IMG/VR virus record: IMGVR_UViG_3300042320_001813
Location: 1 to 20,712 of that record
Source of the DNA: a virus
DNA: 20,712 nt
Direction: 5' to 3' (one strand)
In this document: positions 1 to 6,962 of the stretch, one piece after another
Layout: every line of letters begins with the position of its first letter
Numbering within the stretch: the first letter of the stretch is position 1
The notes under the pieces: model-generated
Told to the model about the DNA's origin: nothing
Seen by the model: the letters and a program-made list of their open reading frames with translations, nothing else
The model's database searches: none
Translations under genes and position numbers: made by a program

Positions 1-666
1 AATACAAATTATTCAATACAGGTAGGCAGTGGAGGTACTGGCAGCACAAGCAATAATGGAACACAAGGTGGAAGTAGTATTTTTGATTCCATAACTTCAA
101 CTGGTGGCGGAACTGGTGGTGGACCACAAACGGCTGGCGGTAATGGTGGTTCATCTGCTGGCGGTGGCACAGGTGCTAATGCTGGCACAAGAACTGCCAG
201 CCCTGTTCAAGGAAATAATGGTGCGAATGGTGGCACTCACCCATCAGGTCTTACTGGTGGTGGTGGTGGTGCGGGTGCAGCAGCAACAAACGCAAATGGC
301 GGTGCAGGTCAGGCTGTAAGCATTACTGGCACAAGTGTTACTTACGCTGGTGGCGGTGGCGGTGGTAACTCACAAAATCAAAGCAATGAAGGCACAGGTT
401 CAAACGGTGGCGGTAATGGTGGAAGAAGTGCAAATGGTTCAGCAGGCACAGCCAATACTGGCGGTGGCGGCGGTGGCGGTGGCAATAATACTTTTGTTGG
501 CTATAACGGTGGCAACGGTGGTAGTGGCGTAGTCATTTTGCGTTACGCAGATACTTATACAATCACTATCGGCGCAGGTTTAACAGGCACAGAGTCGGCT
601 GCTTCGGGTGGCTACAAACGGGCTACGATTACTGCTGGCTCGGGTAATGTGAGTTGGGCTTTGTAA
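1..666 (+). CDS. G1: glycine-rich tail adhesin, 5' end outside window (partial)
   Basis: The frame is open from base 1 to a TAA at 664-666, giving 221 residues of the C-terminal part. It is a low-complexity Gly/Ser/Thr/Asn protein with runs of GGGGG separated by short loops, then GSGVVILRY and a beta segment ending GGYKRATITAGSGNVSWA. This is the phage glycine-rich domain found in tail-fibre tip proteins. Such adhesins (for example S16 gp38, a T4-like phage) pack poly-glycine II helices and carry receptor specificity in their loops. Gly-run followed by a C-terminal beta tail makes it subtype A, like the genes at 9004 and 11317. The stop overlaps the next start (TAATG), so translation is probably coupled. 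The family is secure; binding to a host receptor is inferred. Confidence 0.8.
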   Translation, partial: NTNYSIQVGSGGTGSTSNNGTQGGSSIFDSITSTGGGTGGGPQTAGGNGGSSAGGGTGANAGTRTASPVQGNNGANGGTHPSGLTGGGGGAGAAATNANGGAGQAVSITGTSVTYAGGGGGGNSQNQSNEGTGSNGGGNGGRSANGSAGTANTGGGGGGGGNNTFVGYNGGNGGSGVVILRYADTYTITIGAGLTGTESAASGGYKRATITAGSGNVSWAL

Positions 667-941
667 TGGCACATTACGCATTTATTGGATACGGAAACAA
701 AGTTGTCAAAGTTATTGTCGGCGTTGATGAAACAGTTACACAACTAGACGGTGATGTTGAAGTCGGCGGTTCTTCAGAAGCGTGGGAACAGTTCTATCAA
801 AACCAACCACAGCATCAAGGTTTGTTGTGCAAACGCACTTCATACAACGGGAACATTCGTGGCAGATACGCAGGTATCGGATACACCTATGACGCTGACC
901 TTGACGAGTTCATCGCACCTGTTATCGAGAGTGAGGTTTAA
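666..941 (+). CDS. S1: short adhesin-partner protein (MAHYA family)
   Basis: A 91-residue protein starting MAHYAFIGYGN. The ATG at 666 is preferred over an upstream in-frame TTG at 654 because it overlaps the stop of G1 and matches the MAH starts of its paralogues. Seven related short genes follow the seven glycine-rich genes here. The shared core is a VIV-x-V strand, then (R)TSYNGNIRGRYAGIGYTYD and F-x-x-P. Similar small proteins are common beside tail-fibre genes in aquatic phages, without an established function. A fibre-assembly chaperone or tip-capping role is possible but inferred. It ends in the short -APVIESEV form and lacks the SWxLD...PPTP tail seen in S2, S4 and S7. Its last codons hold a GAGG ribosome binding site for the next gene. 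Confidence 0.75.
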   Translation: MAHYAFIGYGNKVVKVIVGVDETVTQLDGDVEVGGSSEAWEQFYQNQPQHQGLLCKRTSYNGNIRGRYAGIGYTYDADLDEFIAPVIESEV

Positions 942-946
942 CTATG
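902..946 (+). repeat. 45-nt exact junction repeat, copy 1 (end of S1 into next gene)
   Basis: Identical to 10175-10219 (end of S5 into G6). It spans the last codons of the partner gene, the stop and the next ATG, including the GAGG ribosome binding site. The inner 20 nt (921-940) also occur at 11293-11312. Confidence 0.85.
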
Positions 947-1390
947 GCTTATACTTCTAGCCAAATTGTTCAAGCAGTTCCGAGCAACAATGTAACTGCT
1001 TATGTTGCCTACACGCCTTCTTACACAAACATAACTCTTGGTAATGGCACAAACAATTTTCGTTATGCACAGATTGGTTTTTTGGTTCATGTTTACGGTC
1101 AATTAACTTTCGGAAGCACAACAACTATGGGAAGCGGTCCTAAAATAAGTTTGCCAGTTACAGCAAAATTAGGAAACAATTTTTACACAAACAACATAAG
1201 TTATGTTGATACAAGCACAACCGACCAATATCTTGGCGCAGGATATTTAGATTCAACTACAACAGTTCTATTTAAGTTGCCACAAGTAACGGGAAATTTT
1301 TTGTTTCACGCCAATGTCGGTGCTACTCAACCGTTTACATTTGCAACAACCGATATCATTAACTTTAATTTTGTTTATGAGGCTGCATAA
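944..1390 (+). CDS. Beta-rich tail/fibre protein
   Basis: 148 residues, rich in Thr, Asn, Tyr and Val, with no signal peptide or membrane segment. The stretch YTPSYTNITLGNGTNNFRY-AQIGFLVHVYGQLTFGS followed by ISLPVTA resembles a beta-sandwich module found at the ends of minor tail proteins and tail fibres of actinobacteriophages, in which a YTP...LGNG-T-RY-QIG-VHV pattern recurs. It probably contributes a host-contact or virion-surface domain. The start is 2 nt after S1, with GAGG inside the S1 3' end as ribosome binding site. Its stop overlaps the next ATG by one base (TAATG). It interrupts the array of adhesin/partner pairs together with the next gene. Module recognition is moderately sure; the exact role is inferred. 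Confidence 0.6.
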   Translation: MAYTSSQIVQAVPSNNVTAYVAYTPSYTNITLGNGTNNFRYAQIGFLVHVYGQLTFGSTTTMGSGPKISLPVTAKLGNNFYTNNISYVDTSTTDQYLGAGYLDSTTTVLFKLPQVTGNFLFHANVGATQPFTFATTDIINFNFVYEAA

Positions 1391-1638
1391 TGAACTACCT
1401 AGATTTTGTTGCACCACACGAAAACGCAAACGAAATACCTAACGAATGGTATTTTGAACGGTTTAGAAACTGGCGTAACCGTGAACTACAAGCATCGGAC
1501 TGGACACAGATAGCAGATTGCACAGCCGACAAAACAGCGTGGCAAGAATACCGTGAAGAACTACGAGACTTGCCATCACAAAACGCTGACCCTAAGTTGA
1601 TTGTTTTTCCGACTCGCCCACAAGCGTTACTGGGCTAG
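1390..1638 (+). CDS. Tail assembly chaperone-like small protein (Phage_tail_APC type)
   Basis: 82 residues. The central pattern W-RNREL-ASDWTQIADC----AWQEYREELRDLPSQ, followed by a P-rich FPTRP end, fits the family usually named phage tail assembly chaperone (PF16778), found in many tail-fibre clusters, where R-x-x-L-x-x-SDWTQ and YR-x-x-LRDLP are the hallmarks. It is short, charged and probably cytoplasmic during assembly. The ATG overlaps the upstream stop (TAATG), and GAGG in the upstream codons 7 nt before the ATG can serve as ribosome binding site. It probably works with the fibre protein at 944-1390, with which it is coupled. The family name is not direct evidence of chaperone activity. 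Confidence 0.7.
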   Translation: MNYLDFVAPHENANEIPNEWYFERFRNWRNRELQASDWTQIADCTADKTAWQEYREELRDLPSQNADPKLIVFPTRPQALLG

Positions 1639-1641
1639 ACG

Positions 1642-2532
1642 ATGACTAATTCACGCAGACCGCTTGGATATGTTTCGGCTTACCCTGTAGTTGTGCAAAC
1701 TGTAAGTGCTGTCCCTGTTGTTGTTGATTATCTTGTTGTCGCTGGCGGTGGTGGTGGGGGAAACTGCAACAACGCAACTTTTAACGGTGGCGGTGGTGGT
1801 GCTGGTGGCGTAAGAAGCACTGTTGCGGTAAGCGGTGATGCTACGACTTTAGAAACAGCGTTCACACCAGTTAGCGGAACTGTTTACACAGCGACGGTTG
1901 GTGCTGGTGGTGCGTCAAACACATCTGGCACAGATAGTTCTGTTGCTGGCACGGCTTTGACAACTATTACTTCAACTGGTGGTGGTCGTGGTGGTGGCAC
2001 TAATGCGTCTGCTACTGGTGGGAGTGGTGGTGGTGGTTATAATTTGAATACGAATGGCTCAGCAGGCACAGCCAATCAAGGTCGTGCGGGTGGTTCTACG
2101 ACTGGCGGTTTCGGCGGTGGCGGTGGCGGTGCAAGTAATACTGGTGGAAATACATTTGGGTCGGGCACTAATGCAGGTGGTGTTGGCGTAGTGAATGTGA
2201 TATCAGGTTCAAGTGTTTACTACGGTGGCGGTGGTGGTGGTAATTCTCCTTCTGGGGCTGTTGCTTCTGGCGGAAATGGTGGTGGCGGTAACGGTGGAAA
2301 TGCAAGCACACTTCCGCAGGCTGGCACAGCAAACACGGGTGGCGGTGGCGGTGGTCGTAATGACGGTCAAGGCGCAGGTGCAGGTGGTGCTGGCGGTTCA
2401 GGAATCGTTATTATGCGAACTCTTGACACATTCGCAGACCCAACCACATTGACAGTTGGCACACAAACAACCACGGGCGGATACAAAATATTTACGTTTC
2501 TTGCAACTGGCACGATTGCGTGGACTTTCTGA
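1642..2532 (+). CDS. G2: glycine-rich tail adhesin, subtype A
   Basis: 296 residues. The N-terminus carries the tag shared by all complete adhesins here (R5-R-P-L-GYVSA13), then a hydrophobic strand VVVDYLVVAGGGGGG around residues 26-38. A Gly-rich body of about 210 residues follows, then GSGIVIMR and a C-terminal beta segment GGYKIFTFLATGTIAW. This strand-plus-Gly-run pattern is the phage glycine-rich tip domain. The C-terminal end differs more from G1, G5 and G7 than they do from one another, and its partner S2 is also the most divergent. No clear Shine-Dalgarno sequence precedes the ATG, which lies 3 nt after the upstream stop, so it may depend on translational coupling. Receptor binding is inferred. 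Confidence 0.8.
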   Translation: MTNSRRPLGYVSAYPVVVQTVSAVPVVVDYLVVAGGGGGGNCNNATFNGGGGGAGGVRSTVAVSGDATTLETAFTPVSGTVYTATVGAGGASNTSGTDSSVAGTALTTITSTGGGRGGGTNASATGGSGGGGYNLNTNGSAGTANQGRAGGSTTGGFGGGGGGASNTGGNTFGSGTNAGGVGVVNVISGSSVYYGGGGGGNSPSGAVASGGNGGGGNGGNASTLPQAGTANTGGGGGGRNDGQGAGAGGAGGSGIVIMRTLDTFADPTTLTVGTQTTTGGYKIFTFLATGTIAWTF

Positions 2533-2867
2533 TGGCACACTTCGCAGAATTAGATAACAACAATAATGTGCTACGAGTAATCGTGGTCGCTAACGAATAT
2601 GAATCAAACGGTGTTGAGTGGTGCAACGATTTATTCGGTGGCACTTGGGTTCAGACAAGTTTTAATAACAGGATTCGCAAACAATTCTGTGGCGTTGGGT
2701 TCAAATATCTGCCTGACGCTGATGTGTTCGTAGCACCACAACCGTTCCCTTCGTGGACTCTTGACAGCAACCACGATTGGCAACCACCGACACCAATGCC
2801 ATCAGATGCTTCAACAGAAAACCCGTATGAGTGGAACGAAGAAGAACAAGAGTGGGTCACACATTAA
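2532..2867 (+). CDS. S2: short adhesin-partner protein, long-tailed form
   Basis: 111 residues starting MAHFAELDNNNNVLRVIVV. The ATG at 2532 shares its A with the TGA of G2; an upstream in-frame TTG at 2520 is rejected for this reason. The core W-VQTSFNNRIRKQFCGVGFKY matches the other partners (WVQTSYN..R..YAGIGY). It then carries the long tail F-APQPFPSWTLD---DWQPPTPMPSD----YEWNEEEQEWV, shared with S4 and S7 but absent from S1, S3, S5 and S6. Bases 2707-2800 are 78/94 identical to 12421-12514 in S7. It ends a transcription unit, being followed by a promoter-bearing gap. Function is unknown; a fibre chaperone or tip component is one possibility. Confidence 0.75.
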   Translation: MAHFAELDNNNNVLRVIVVANEYESNGVEWCNDLFGGTWVQTSFNNRIRKQFCGVGFKYLPDADVFVAPQPFPSWTLDSNHDWQPPTPMPSDASTENPYEWNEEEQEWVTH

Positions 2868-2894
2868 CTAGGTGGCTTATACCGCTACCAGCAA
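2864..2894 (+). repeat. 31-nt intergenic element, copy 1
   Basis: This block starts at the stop of S2 and matches 12590-12620, just after S7, at 29 of 31 positions. A diverged third copy lies at 4956-4978 (AACTAGGT then ACCGCT, with 2 extra bases between). In this copy GGTGGC (2871-2876) can pair with GCTACC (2884-2889) around a 7-nt loop with one G-U pair. Copy 2 has a mismatch there, so a hairpin is not clearly conserved. It always sits at the head of a gap that precedes a new plus-strand unit. Confidence 0.75.
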
Positions 2895-2966
2895 CAAAAT
2901 TATTGCACCGGCTAAAGCGTAGTAAAATACACTGTAGTGTCGCAGTAGCGGCAGAAAGAGCACGAT
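2895..2966 (+). promoter_or_regulatory. Putative promoter region for the tailspike gene
   Basis: A -10-like TAAAAT is at 2923-2928. No good -35 is seen at 17 nt; TTGCAC at 2903-2908 is only 14 nt away. A 12-bp imperfect palindrome, ACACT-GT-AGTGT (2929-2940), sits immediately downstream and could be an operator. AGAAAGAG (2953-2960) precedes the ATG at 2967. The gap is 99 nt long, unlike the 2-3 nt gaps inside the array, which supports a new transcription start here. Confidence 0.4.
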
Positions 2967-4922
2967 ATGCCAGCAATTGATTTTCCAAATTCTCCATCTC
3001 TCAACCAAGTATACACTGCCGGCTCCCGCACGTGGACTTGGAATGGTTCTGCCTGGGAGGTAAATCCTTCAGCTGCAAATGTAGAAGCAGGCTCACTTGC
3101 TTCTTACGCACCGCTAAGCTCGCCTACTTTTACTGGCAACGTTGTATTACCAAGCACAACGACTATCGGTGACGTGTCATCAACCGAGCTCGGCTACGTG
3201 AACAGTGTCACCTCGGCAATTCAAACTCAAATCAATGCAAAAGTCAATAAGACCTCTCTGCCAGTTTCTGTGTCAGATTATGGCGCAGTTGGCGATGGCG
3301 TTACAGATGACACTGCCGCTTTTGATGCCGCGGCACAAGCACGAACTGGCGCTGTCACCTACACTGACAATGGAATCCTGAGAGCAAATTGTGTATTTGT
3401 AACAATTCCAGATGGCAACTATGTGCTTTCTAGTCGAATAGATACTGGCGGTCGAGAAGTTGTTTGGGTTGCAGACCGTGGCGCAAAAATCCTTAATCCA
3501 GAAAATCTTAACGGTGACCTTCTTCGTGAGGGCCAAAGAATCATGTCGGCGCCTTACGGCAACGAAGATAGCGCGACTGGTTTTGCGGTAAGACTTTATC
3601 CAAGTGGCTCGGACTTTAATAGCGCCGCCGAAGTTTTGGGTGTAACCAACGAGGCGGATATCTCTATCTACACTGACAGAGACGCAGTTTCTTTCTTTGC
3701 CGATGTTTTAGCTCCACCTCCAACGCTGACTTTAGCTGGCGCAACCTATACAGCAACAACTGTTGTCCCTGCTTCAACAATCAGCGAGGCGAATAGAAGA
3801 CTTTTGCGCAAAGGCATGATTATTGATACTGCTCACAGCCCAACAAAGTACAGCGGATTTATCACTGATTGGGCAGCAAATGGTTCAAGCATCACGGTTG
3901 AAGGTTGGTATCTCGCCAACGGTACAGCACAATCTGCCTCAACTCCATCGGGAACAGCAACTGCCTATGTAAATCCGTTCACAAAAGTATGGGCGCATAA
4001 CGCAAATGTTTTGATGGACGCGAATTCACATGCTTCAGCAATGACTGGTTTTGAACTTGGACTTGTAGACAACAAAGAAGCATCAACCGCTGCAACTGGT
4101 GGTTCACACTATGCATGGGGTTTTGATGCCGTAAATCTTGGAACGTACAAAGTCCAAAGTTTCTTTGTTGCTCGTGGTTCTGGTTTTGTAGGACTACGAG
4201 TTGATAATGCCGATACTGGTTTATACTACACAGGTGGAACAAATGTTTTTGATTCTTATATTTCCAATGAGCGCTCCGCTCTTTTGCGTGCTGATGGCAC
4301 ACTGGAACTTGGAAAGCAAAACACTGCAGCAACCTGGTACATGGATATTCATACCTCTGGCAACAACGAATCGGTCAATGACTATGATGCAAGAATACAA
4401 GTCACCGGCGGTTCTGAAACTGATGGAAGCGCGACTGTAACTTTTTTTGCAACAAACACAGATACTCAGGTCTTACGACCTCGCACTGATTCAACATACT
4501 CACTTGGTGGAGCGGCTCGTAGGTGGACGGTAGTTTACGCCGACACTGCAACAATTAGCACATCGGATGAAAGAGAGAAAGAGCAGATCGGCGACATCAA
4601 CGAGGCAGTTCTGCGCGCTTGGAGTAACGTCGAGTATCAACAGTTCAAGTTTAAAGACGCTGTTCAGAAAAAAGGAGACGGCGCGAGGTGGCATGTTGGG
4701 TTGGTGGCGCAACGAGTTAAAGAAGCATTTGAGGCTGAAGGCGTTGATCCGTTTGCCTACGGCATCCTGTGCTACGACGAATGGGAAGAGCAGGAAGAGC
4801 GCTTTGAGGACGGAATTGGCATGGTGCAAGAACACCAGGCTGCCGGAAATAGATACGGAATTCGGTACGAAGAAGCCCTTGCTCTAGAGTGCGCGTATTT
4901 ACGCAGTAGACTACCGCAATAA
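2967..4922 (+). CDS. Tailspike with pectate-lyase-like region and C-terminal S74 intramolecular chaperone
   Basis: 651 residues. Residues 1-32 (PAIDFPNSPSLNQVY...TWTWNGSAWEV) form a short N-terminal module also found in the next gene, probably for virion attachment. A fibre linker follows with the phage motif SSTELGYVNSVTSAIQTQINAK. Then comes VSDYGAVGDGVTDDTAAF, typical of the first turns of a pectate-lyase/parallel beta-helix tailspike. The C-terminus is a peptidase S74 chaperone: RWTVVYADT-ISTSDEREKEQI has the S-x4-K dyad at S533/K538, followed by WHVGLVAQRVKEAFEAEG and a helical end. In characterised members, including endosialidase and other S74 fibres, this domain trimerises the spike and then cuts itself off at the Ser. 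Removal of about 119 residues is therefore predicted. Enzymatic depolymerase activity is possible but no catalytic residues could be assigned. Confidence 0.88.
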   Translation: MPAIDFPNSPSLNQVYTAGSRTWTWNGSAWEVNPSAANVEAGSLASYAPLSSPTFTGNVVLPSTTTIGDVSSTELGYVNSVTSAIQTQINAKVNKTSLPVSVSDYGAVGDGVTDDTAAFDAAAQARTGAVTYTDNGILRANCVFVTIPDGNYVLSSRIDTGGREVVWVADRGAKILNPENLNGDLLREGQRIMSAPYGNEDSATGFAVRLYPSGSDFNSAAEVLGVTNEADISIYTDRDAVSFFADVLAPPPTLTLAGATYTATTVVPASTISEANRRLLRKGMIIDTAHSPTKYSGFITDWAANGSSITVEGWYLANGTAQSASTPSGTATAYVNPFTKVWAHNANVLMDANSHASAMTGFELGLVDNKEASTAATGGSHYAWGFDAVNLGTYKVQSFFVARGSGFVGLRVDNADTGLYYTGGTNVFDSYISNERSALLRADGTLELGKQNTAATWYMDIHTSGNNESVNDYDARIQVTGGSETDGSATVTFFATNTDTQVLRPRTDSTYSLGGAARRWTVVYADTATISTSDEREKEQIGDINEAVLRAWSNVEYQQFKFKDAVQKKGDGARWHVGLVAQRVKEAFEAEGVDPFAYGILCYDEWEEQEERFEDGIGMVQEHQAAGNRYGIRYEEALALECAYLRSRLPQ

Positions 4923-5035
4923 CCGCTAGATTTGTTGTAATTTTCAACAAAAAGCAACTAGGTCGCGTAATCACCGCTGTATACTCGTGTTAATATACAT
5001 AGGGTATAGTGCGTATCGAAAGATAGGATGATACA
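4923..5035 (+). promoter_or_regulatory. Intergenic gap with diverged shared element and candidate promoter
   Basis: This 113-nt gap holds a weak hairpin, TTTGTTG (4931-4937) with CAACAAA (4945-4951), without a T-run. It also holds AACTAGGT (4956-4963) plus ACCGCT (4973-4978), the third variant of the element at 2864 and 12590. Several -10-like boxes follow: TATACT at 4980-4985, TAATAT at 4991-4996 and TATAGT at 5005-5010. No convincing -35 is seen. AGGA (5025-5028) precedes the GTG at 5036 by 7 nt. A separate transcript start for the 5036-12575 unit is likely; the exact -10 cannot be chosen. Confidence 0.4.
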
Positions 5036-5428
5036 GTGGCAGCAATTGATTTTCCAAACTCACCGTTAACAAATGATCTTTTCACGTCTAGTGGCAAGAC
5101 TTGGTTTTACAACGGCACCGCATGGACGCTTATGGGCGTATCCGCCCTGTCTCCGGGCGTGCCAGACGATGGGTCAGTCACGGCGGTTAAATTAGCAAGC
5201 GACGCTGTCACAACTGTTAAGATTCTTGATTTAAACGTTACAACTGCAAAGATTGCTGACGACGCGGTTACAGCAGACAAGCTTGCTAACACAGCAGTTA
5301 CGCCAGGCTCATACACGACGACCAACATCACTGTTGACGCACAAGGTAGAGTTACTGCAGCATCATCAGGAACTGGCTTCGACGCGTTCGATGATCAAGT
5401 TTTCATCGCAACGCAAATATGGTCTTAA
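5036..5428 (+). CDS. Short tail-fibre protein sharing the tailspike N-terminus
   Basis: 130 residues from a GTG start with AGGA 7 nt upstream. Residues 1-33 (AAIDFPNSPLTNDLFTSSGKTWFYNGTAWTL) match the N-terminal module of the 2967-4922 tailspike. The rest is a repeat of the D-x-AVT-x-x-K(L/I) type (DGSVTAVKLASDAVTTVKI...TTAKIADDAVTADKLANTAV), then TNITVDAQGRVTAASSG. These are classic phage fibre shaft repeats. It is much shorter than usual fibres and ends FDDQVFIATQIWS without a tip domain. It may be a short baseplate-proximal fibre or a truncated fibre whose tip was lost. Trimerisation and virion attachment are inferred from the repeat type and shared N-terminus. Confidence 0.75.
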   Translation: MAAIDFPNSPLTNDLFTSSGKTWFYNGTAWTLMGVSALSPGVPDDGSVTAVKLASDAVTTVKILDLNVTTAKIADDAVTADKLANTAVTPGSYTTTNITVDAQGRVTAASSGTGFDAFDDQVFIATQIWS

Positions 5429-5446
5429 CAAAATAGGAGATAGATA

Positions 5447-5818
5447 ATGGCAACACTAAGCAAATTATGTCTACAGCCAGCCGGCACTACGGGCACAGGG
5501 TTAGCGATAAAAGTTGCTGCTACTGCCACAGCTGGTACGGCAATTCACACAGCATCGGCTACTGCAACGACGATCGATGAGATCTGGTTGTACGCCGTGA
5601 ATACCTCTGCTTCGTCGGTTAAATTGACGATTGAGTGGGGTCAGGCTGATGCGCCTGATGGCAACATTGAGGTCACAGTACAGCCAGAGGCTGGACTTGT
5701 AACTATCATTCCAGGACTGTTGTTGCAGGGCAACGCTTCAGCAAAGGTTGTTCGTGCATTCGCCGCTACTGCAAACGTCATCACGATTCACGGATTCGTC
5801 AACAGAATTACGGCGTAA
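5447..5818 (+). CDS. Small beta-sandwich phage protein of unknown role
   Basis: 123 residues with a strong ribosome binding site (AGGAG at 5435-5439, 7 nt before the ATG). The sequence alternates hydrophobic and Thr/Ala residues, with DEIWLYAVNTSASSVKLTIEWG, GLVTIIPGLLLQGNASAKVVRAFA and ANVITIHGFVNRIT. This suggests an all-beta, virion-associated domain with no transmembrane segment or signal peptide. Relatives occur next to tail-fibre genes in many aquatic phage contigs and are normally called hypothetical. A decoration or tail protein is plausible given its place between fibre genes. The gene is 18 nt after the short fibre and 3 nt before G3, so it belongs to the same unit. Confidence 0.65.
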   Translation: MATLSKLCLQPAGTTGTGLAIKVAATATAGTAIHTASATATTIDEIWLYAVNTSASSVKLTIEWGQADAPDGNIEVTVQPEAGLVTIIPGLLLQGNASAKVVRAFAATANVITIHGFVNRITA

Positions 5819-5821
5819 CCT

Positions 5822-6706
5822 ATGGGTCGCAGGACATTTGGATATGTCAGCGCAGAGCCAACAACAAGTGCCGTCTATGTAAACGGCACTCAAACGGGTT
5901 ACGGTGTTGCGACAGGCGGAACTTCGTCAAGTATTACTGTGTCAGCACAGGCATACACGCTTCTAACTTTTACAAGCACAGGAACTTTGACGGTTACTAC
6001 CGCAGGTTTGTTTGACGTTTTAGTTGCTGGCGGTGGCGGTGGTGCTGGTGGTAGTGGTGGTGGTGTTGCTGGTGGCGGTGGCGGTGCTGGACAACTTGTA
6101 GGTCTTTTTACAACATCAACACTTTATCTAGACGCAAATCAAACAATTACAATCGGTGCTGGTGGTGCTGGTGGTGTGGGTCAAAATTTTGGAACAGCAG
6201 GAAGTTTCACCGCAGTCGGCACAAAACTTGTTGCTTCTGGTGGTGGTTTTGGACACTCTAACGACAACGCCGCTGGTCCAGGTGGTTCTGGTGGTGGTGG
6301 TGGTGGTCGTGGTGGTGCTGGTGGTATTGCTAATTTTGCAAATTTAGGTAATGATGGCGGCATTGGTTCTCGTGATGGAGACTTAAGGGCTGGCGGTGGC
6401 GGTGGCGGTTATTCAGCCGCAGGTGGCACCTCAGGTACCACTACTGGCGGTACTGGTGGTAATGGCGGTGATGTCAGTGCATTTATTTCAGGCAGTGCAA
6501 CTTACAAATCAACTGGCGGTGGCGGCGGTGGCACTAGTTCTGGCGGTGCTGGTGGTAACTCATCGGCAAATTCAAACGCTGGCAAAACATCAGGCACAGG
6601 TAATTCTGCTTCAGCAAATAGCGGTAGTGGTGGCGGCAGCACAGTCAACGGTTCAAATGGCGGTGCAGGCGGTAGCGGTATTGTTTATGTAAGGTTCAAG
6701 GTTTAG
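5822..6706 (+). CDS. G3: glycine-rich tail adhesin, subtype B
   Basis: 294 residues. The N-terminal tag G7-YVSAEP is followed by a beta module, GYGVATGGTSSSITV...YTLLTFTSTGTLTV---GLFDVLVAGGGGG (about residues 22-72). A long Gly-rich body then runs to a short end, GSGIVYVRFKV. In subtype B the beta hairpin (FTSTGTLTV) precedes the Gly body, the usual order for the phage glycine-rich domain; subtype A has its equivalent at the C-terminus. An in-frame (GGT)6 tract lies at 6290-6307. No clear Shine-Dalgarno sequence is seen, and the ATG is 3 nt after the upstream stop. The tip/receptor-binding role is inferred from the family. Confidence 0.8.
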   Translation: MGRRTFGYVSAEPTTSAVYVNGTQTGYGVATGGTSSSITVSAQAYTLLTFTSTGTLTVTTAGLFDVLVAGGGGGAGGSGGGVAGGGGGAGQLVGLFTTSTLYLDANQTITIGAGGAGGVGQNFGTAGSFTAVGTKLVASGGGFGHSNDNAAGPGGSGGGGGGRGGAGGIANFANLGNDGGIGSRDGDLRAGGGGGGYSAAGGTSGTTTGGTGGNGGDVSAFISGSATYKSTGGGGGGTSSGGAGGNSSANSNAGKTSGTGNSASANSGSGGGSTVNGSNGGAGGSGIVYVRFKV

Positions 6707-6708
6707 TT

Positions 6709-6960
6709 ATGGCACATTTTGCAAAAATAGAAAACGGTTTAGTGCAACAAGTAATCGTTGTCAGCAACAATGATGCACCAACCGAAGCAGACGGTCAAGC
6801 GTTCATCGCATCTATCGGTTTTGACGGTGTGTGGGTTCAGACTTCTTACAACAACAATCCGATTGAAGGTGCTTCTCGTGGCAAATATGCTGGCATCGGT
6901 GATACTTGGAATGGCACAGAGTTTGTTGCGCCACCAAGTCCAGTTATTGAAGGAGCTTAA
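6709..6960 (+). CDS. S3: short adhesin-partner protein
   Basis: 83 residues starting MAHFAKIENGLVQQVIVVSN. It has the core VWVQTSYNNN-IEGASRGKYAGIGDTW and the short end FVAPPSPVIEGA. MAHFAKI-N--V-QVIVVSN is the form of this family most often seen in cyanophage and other marine phage tail clusters. It follows G3 with a 2-nt gap and precedes G4 with a 2-nt gap. The AAGGAG within its final codons (IEGA) is the ribosome binding site for G4. It lacks the aromatic/proline tail of S2, S4 and S7. The biochemical role is unknown. Confidence 0.72.
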   Translation: MAHFAKIENGLVQQVIVVSNNDAPTEADGQAFIASIGFDGVWVQTSYNNNPIEGASRGKYAGIGDTWNGTEFVAPPSPVIEGA

Positions 6961-6962
6961 CT

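Noticed and set aside
4931-4951. Hairpin after the tailspike gene as a Rho-independent terminator
   Set aside because: The stem is 7 bp of mostly A/T pairs and no T-run follows on the plus strand.
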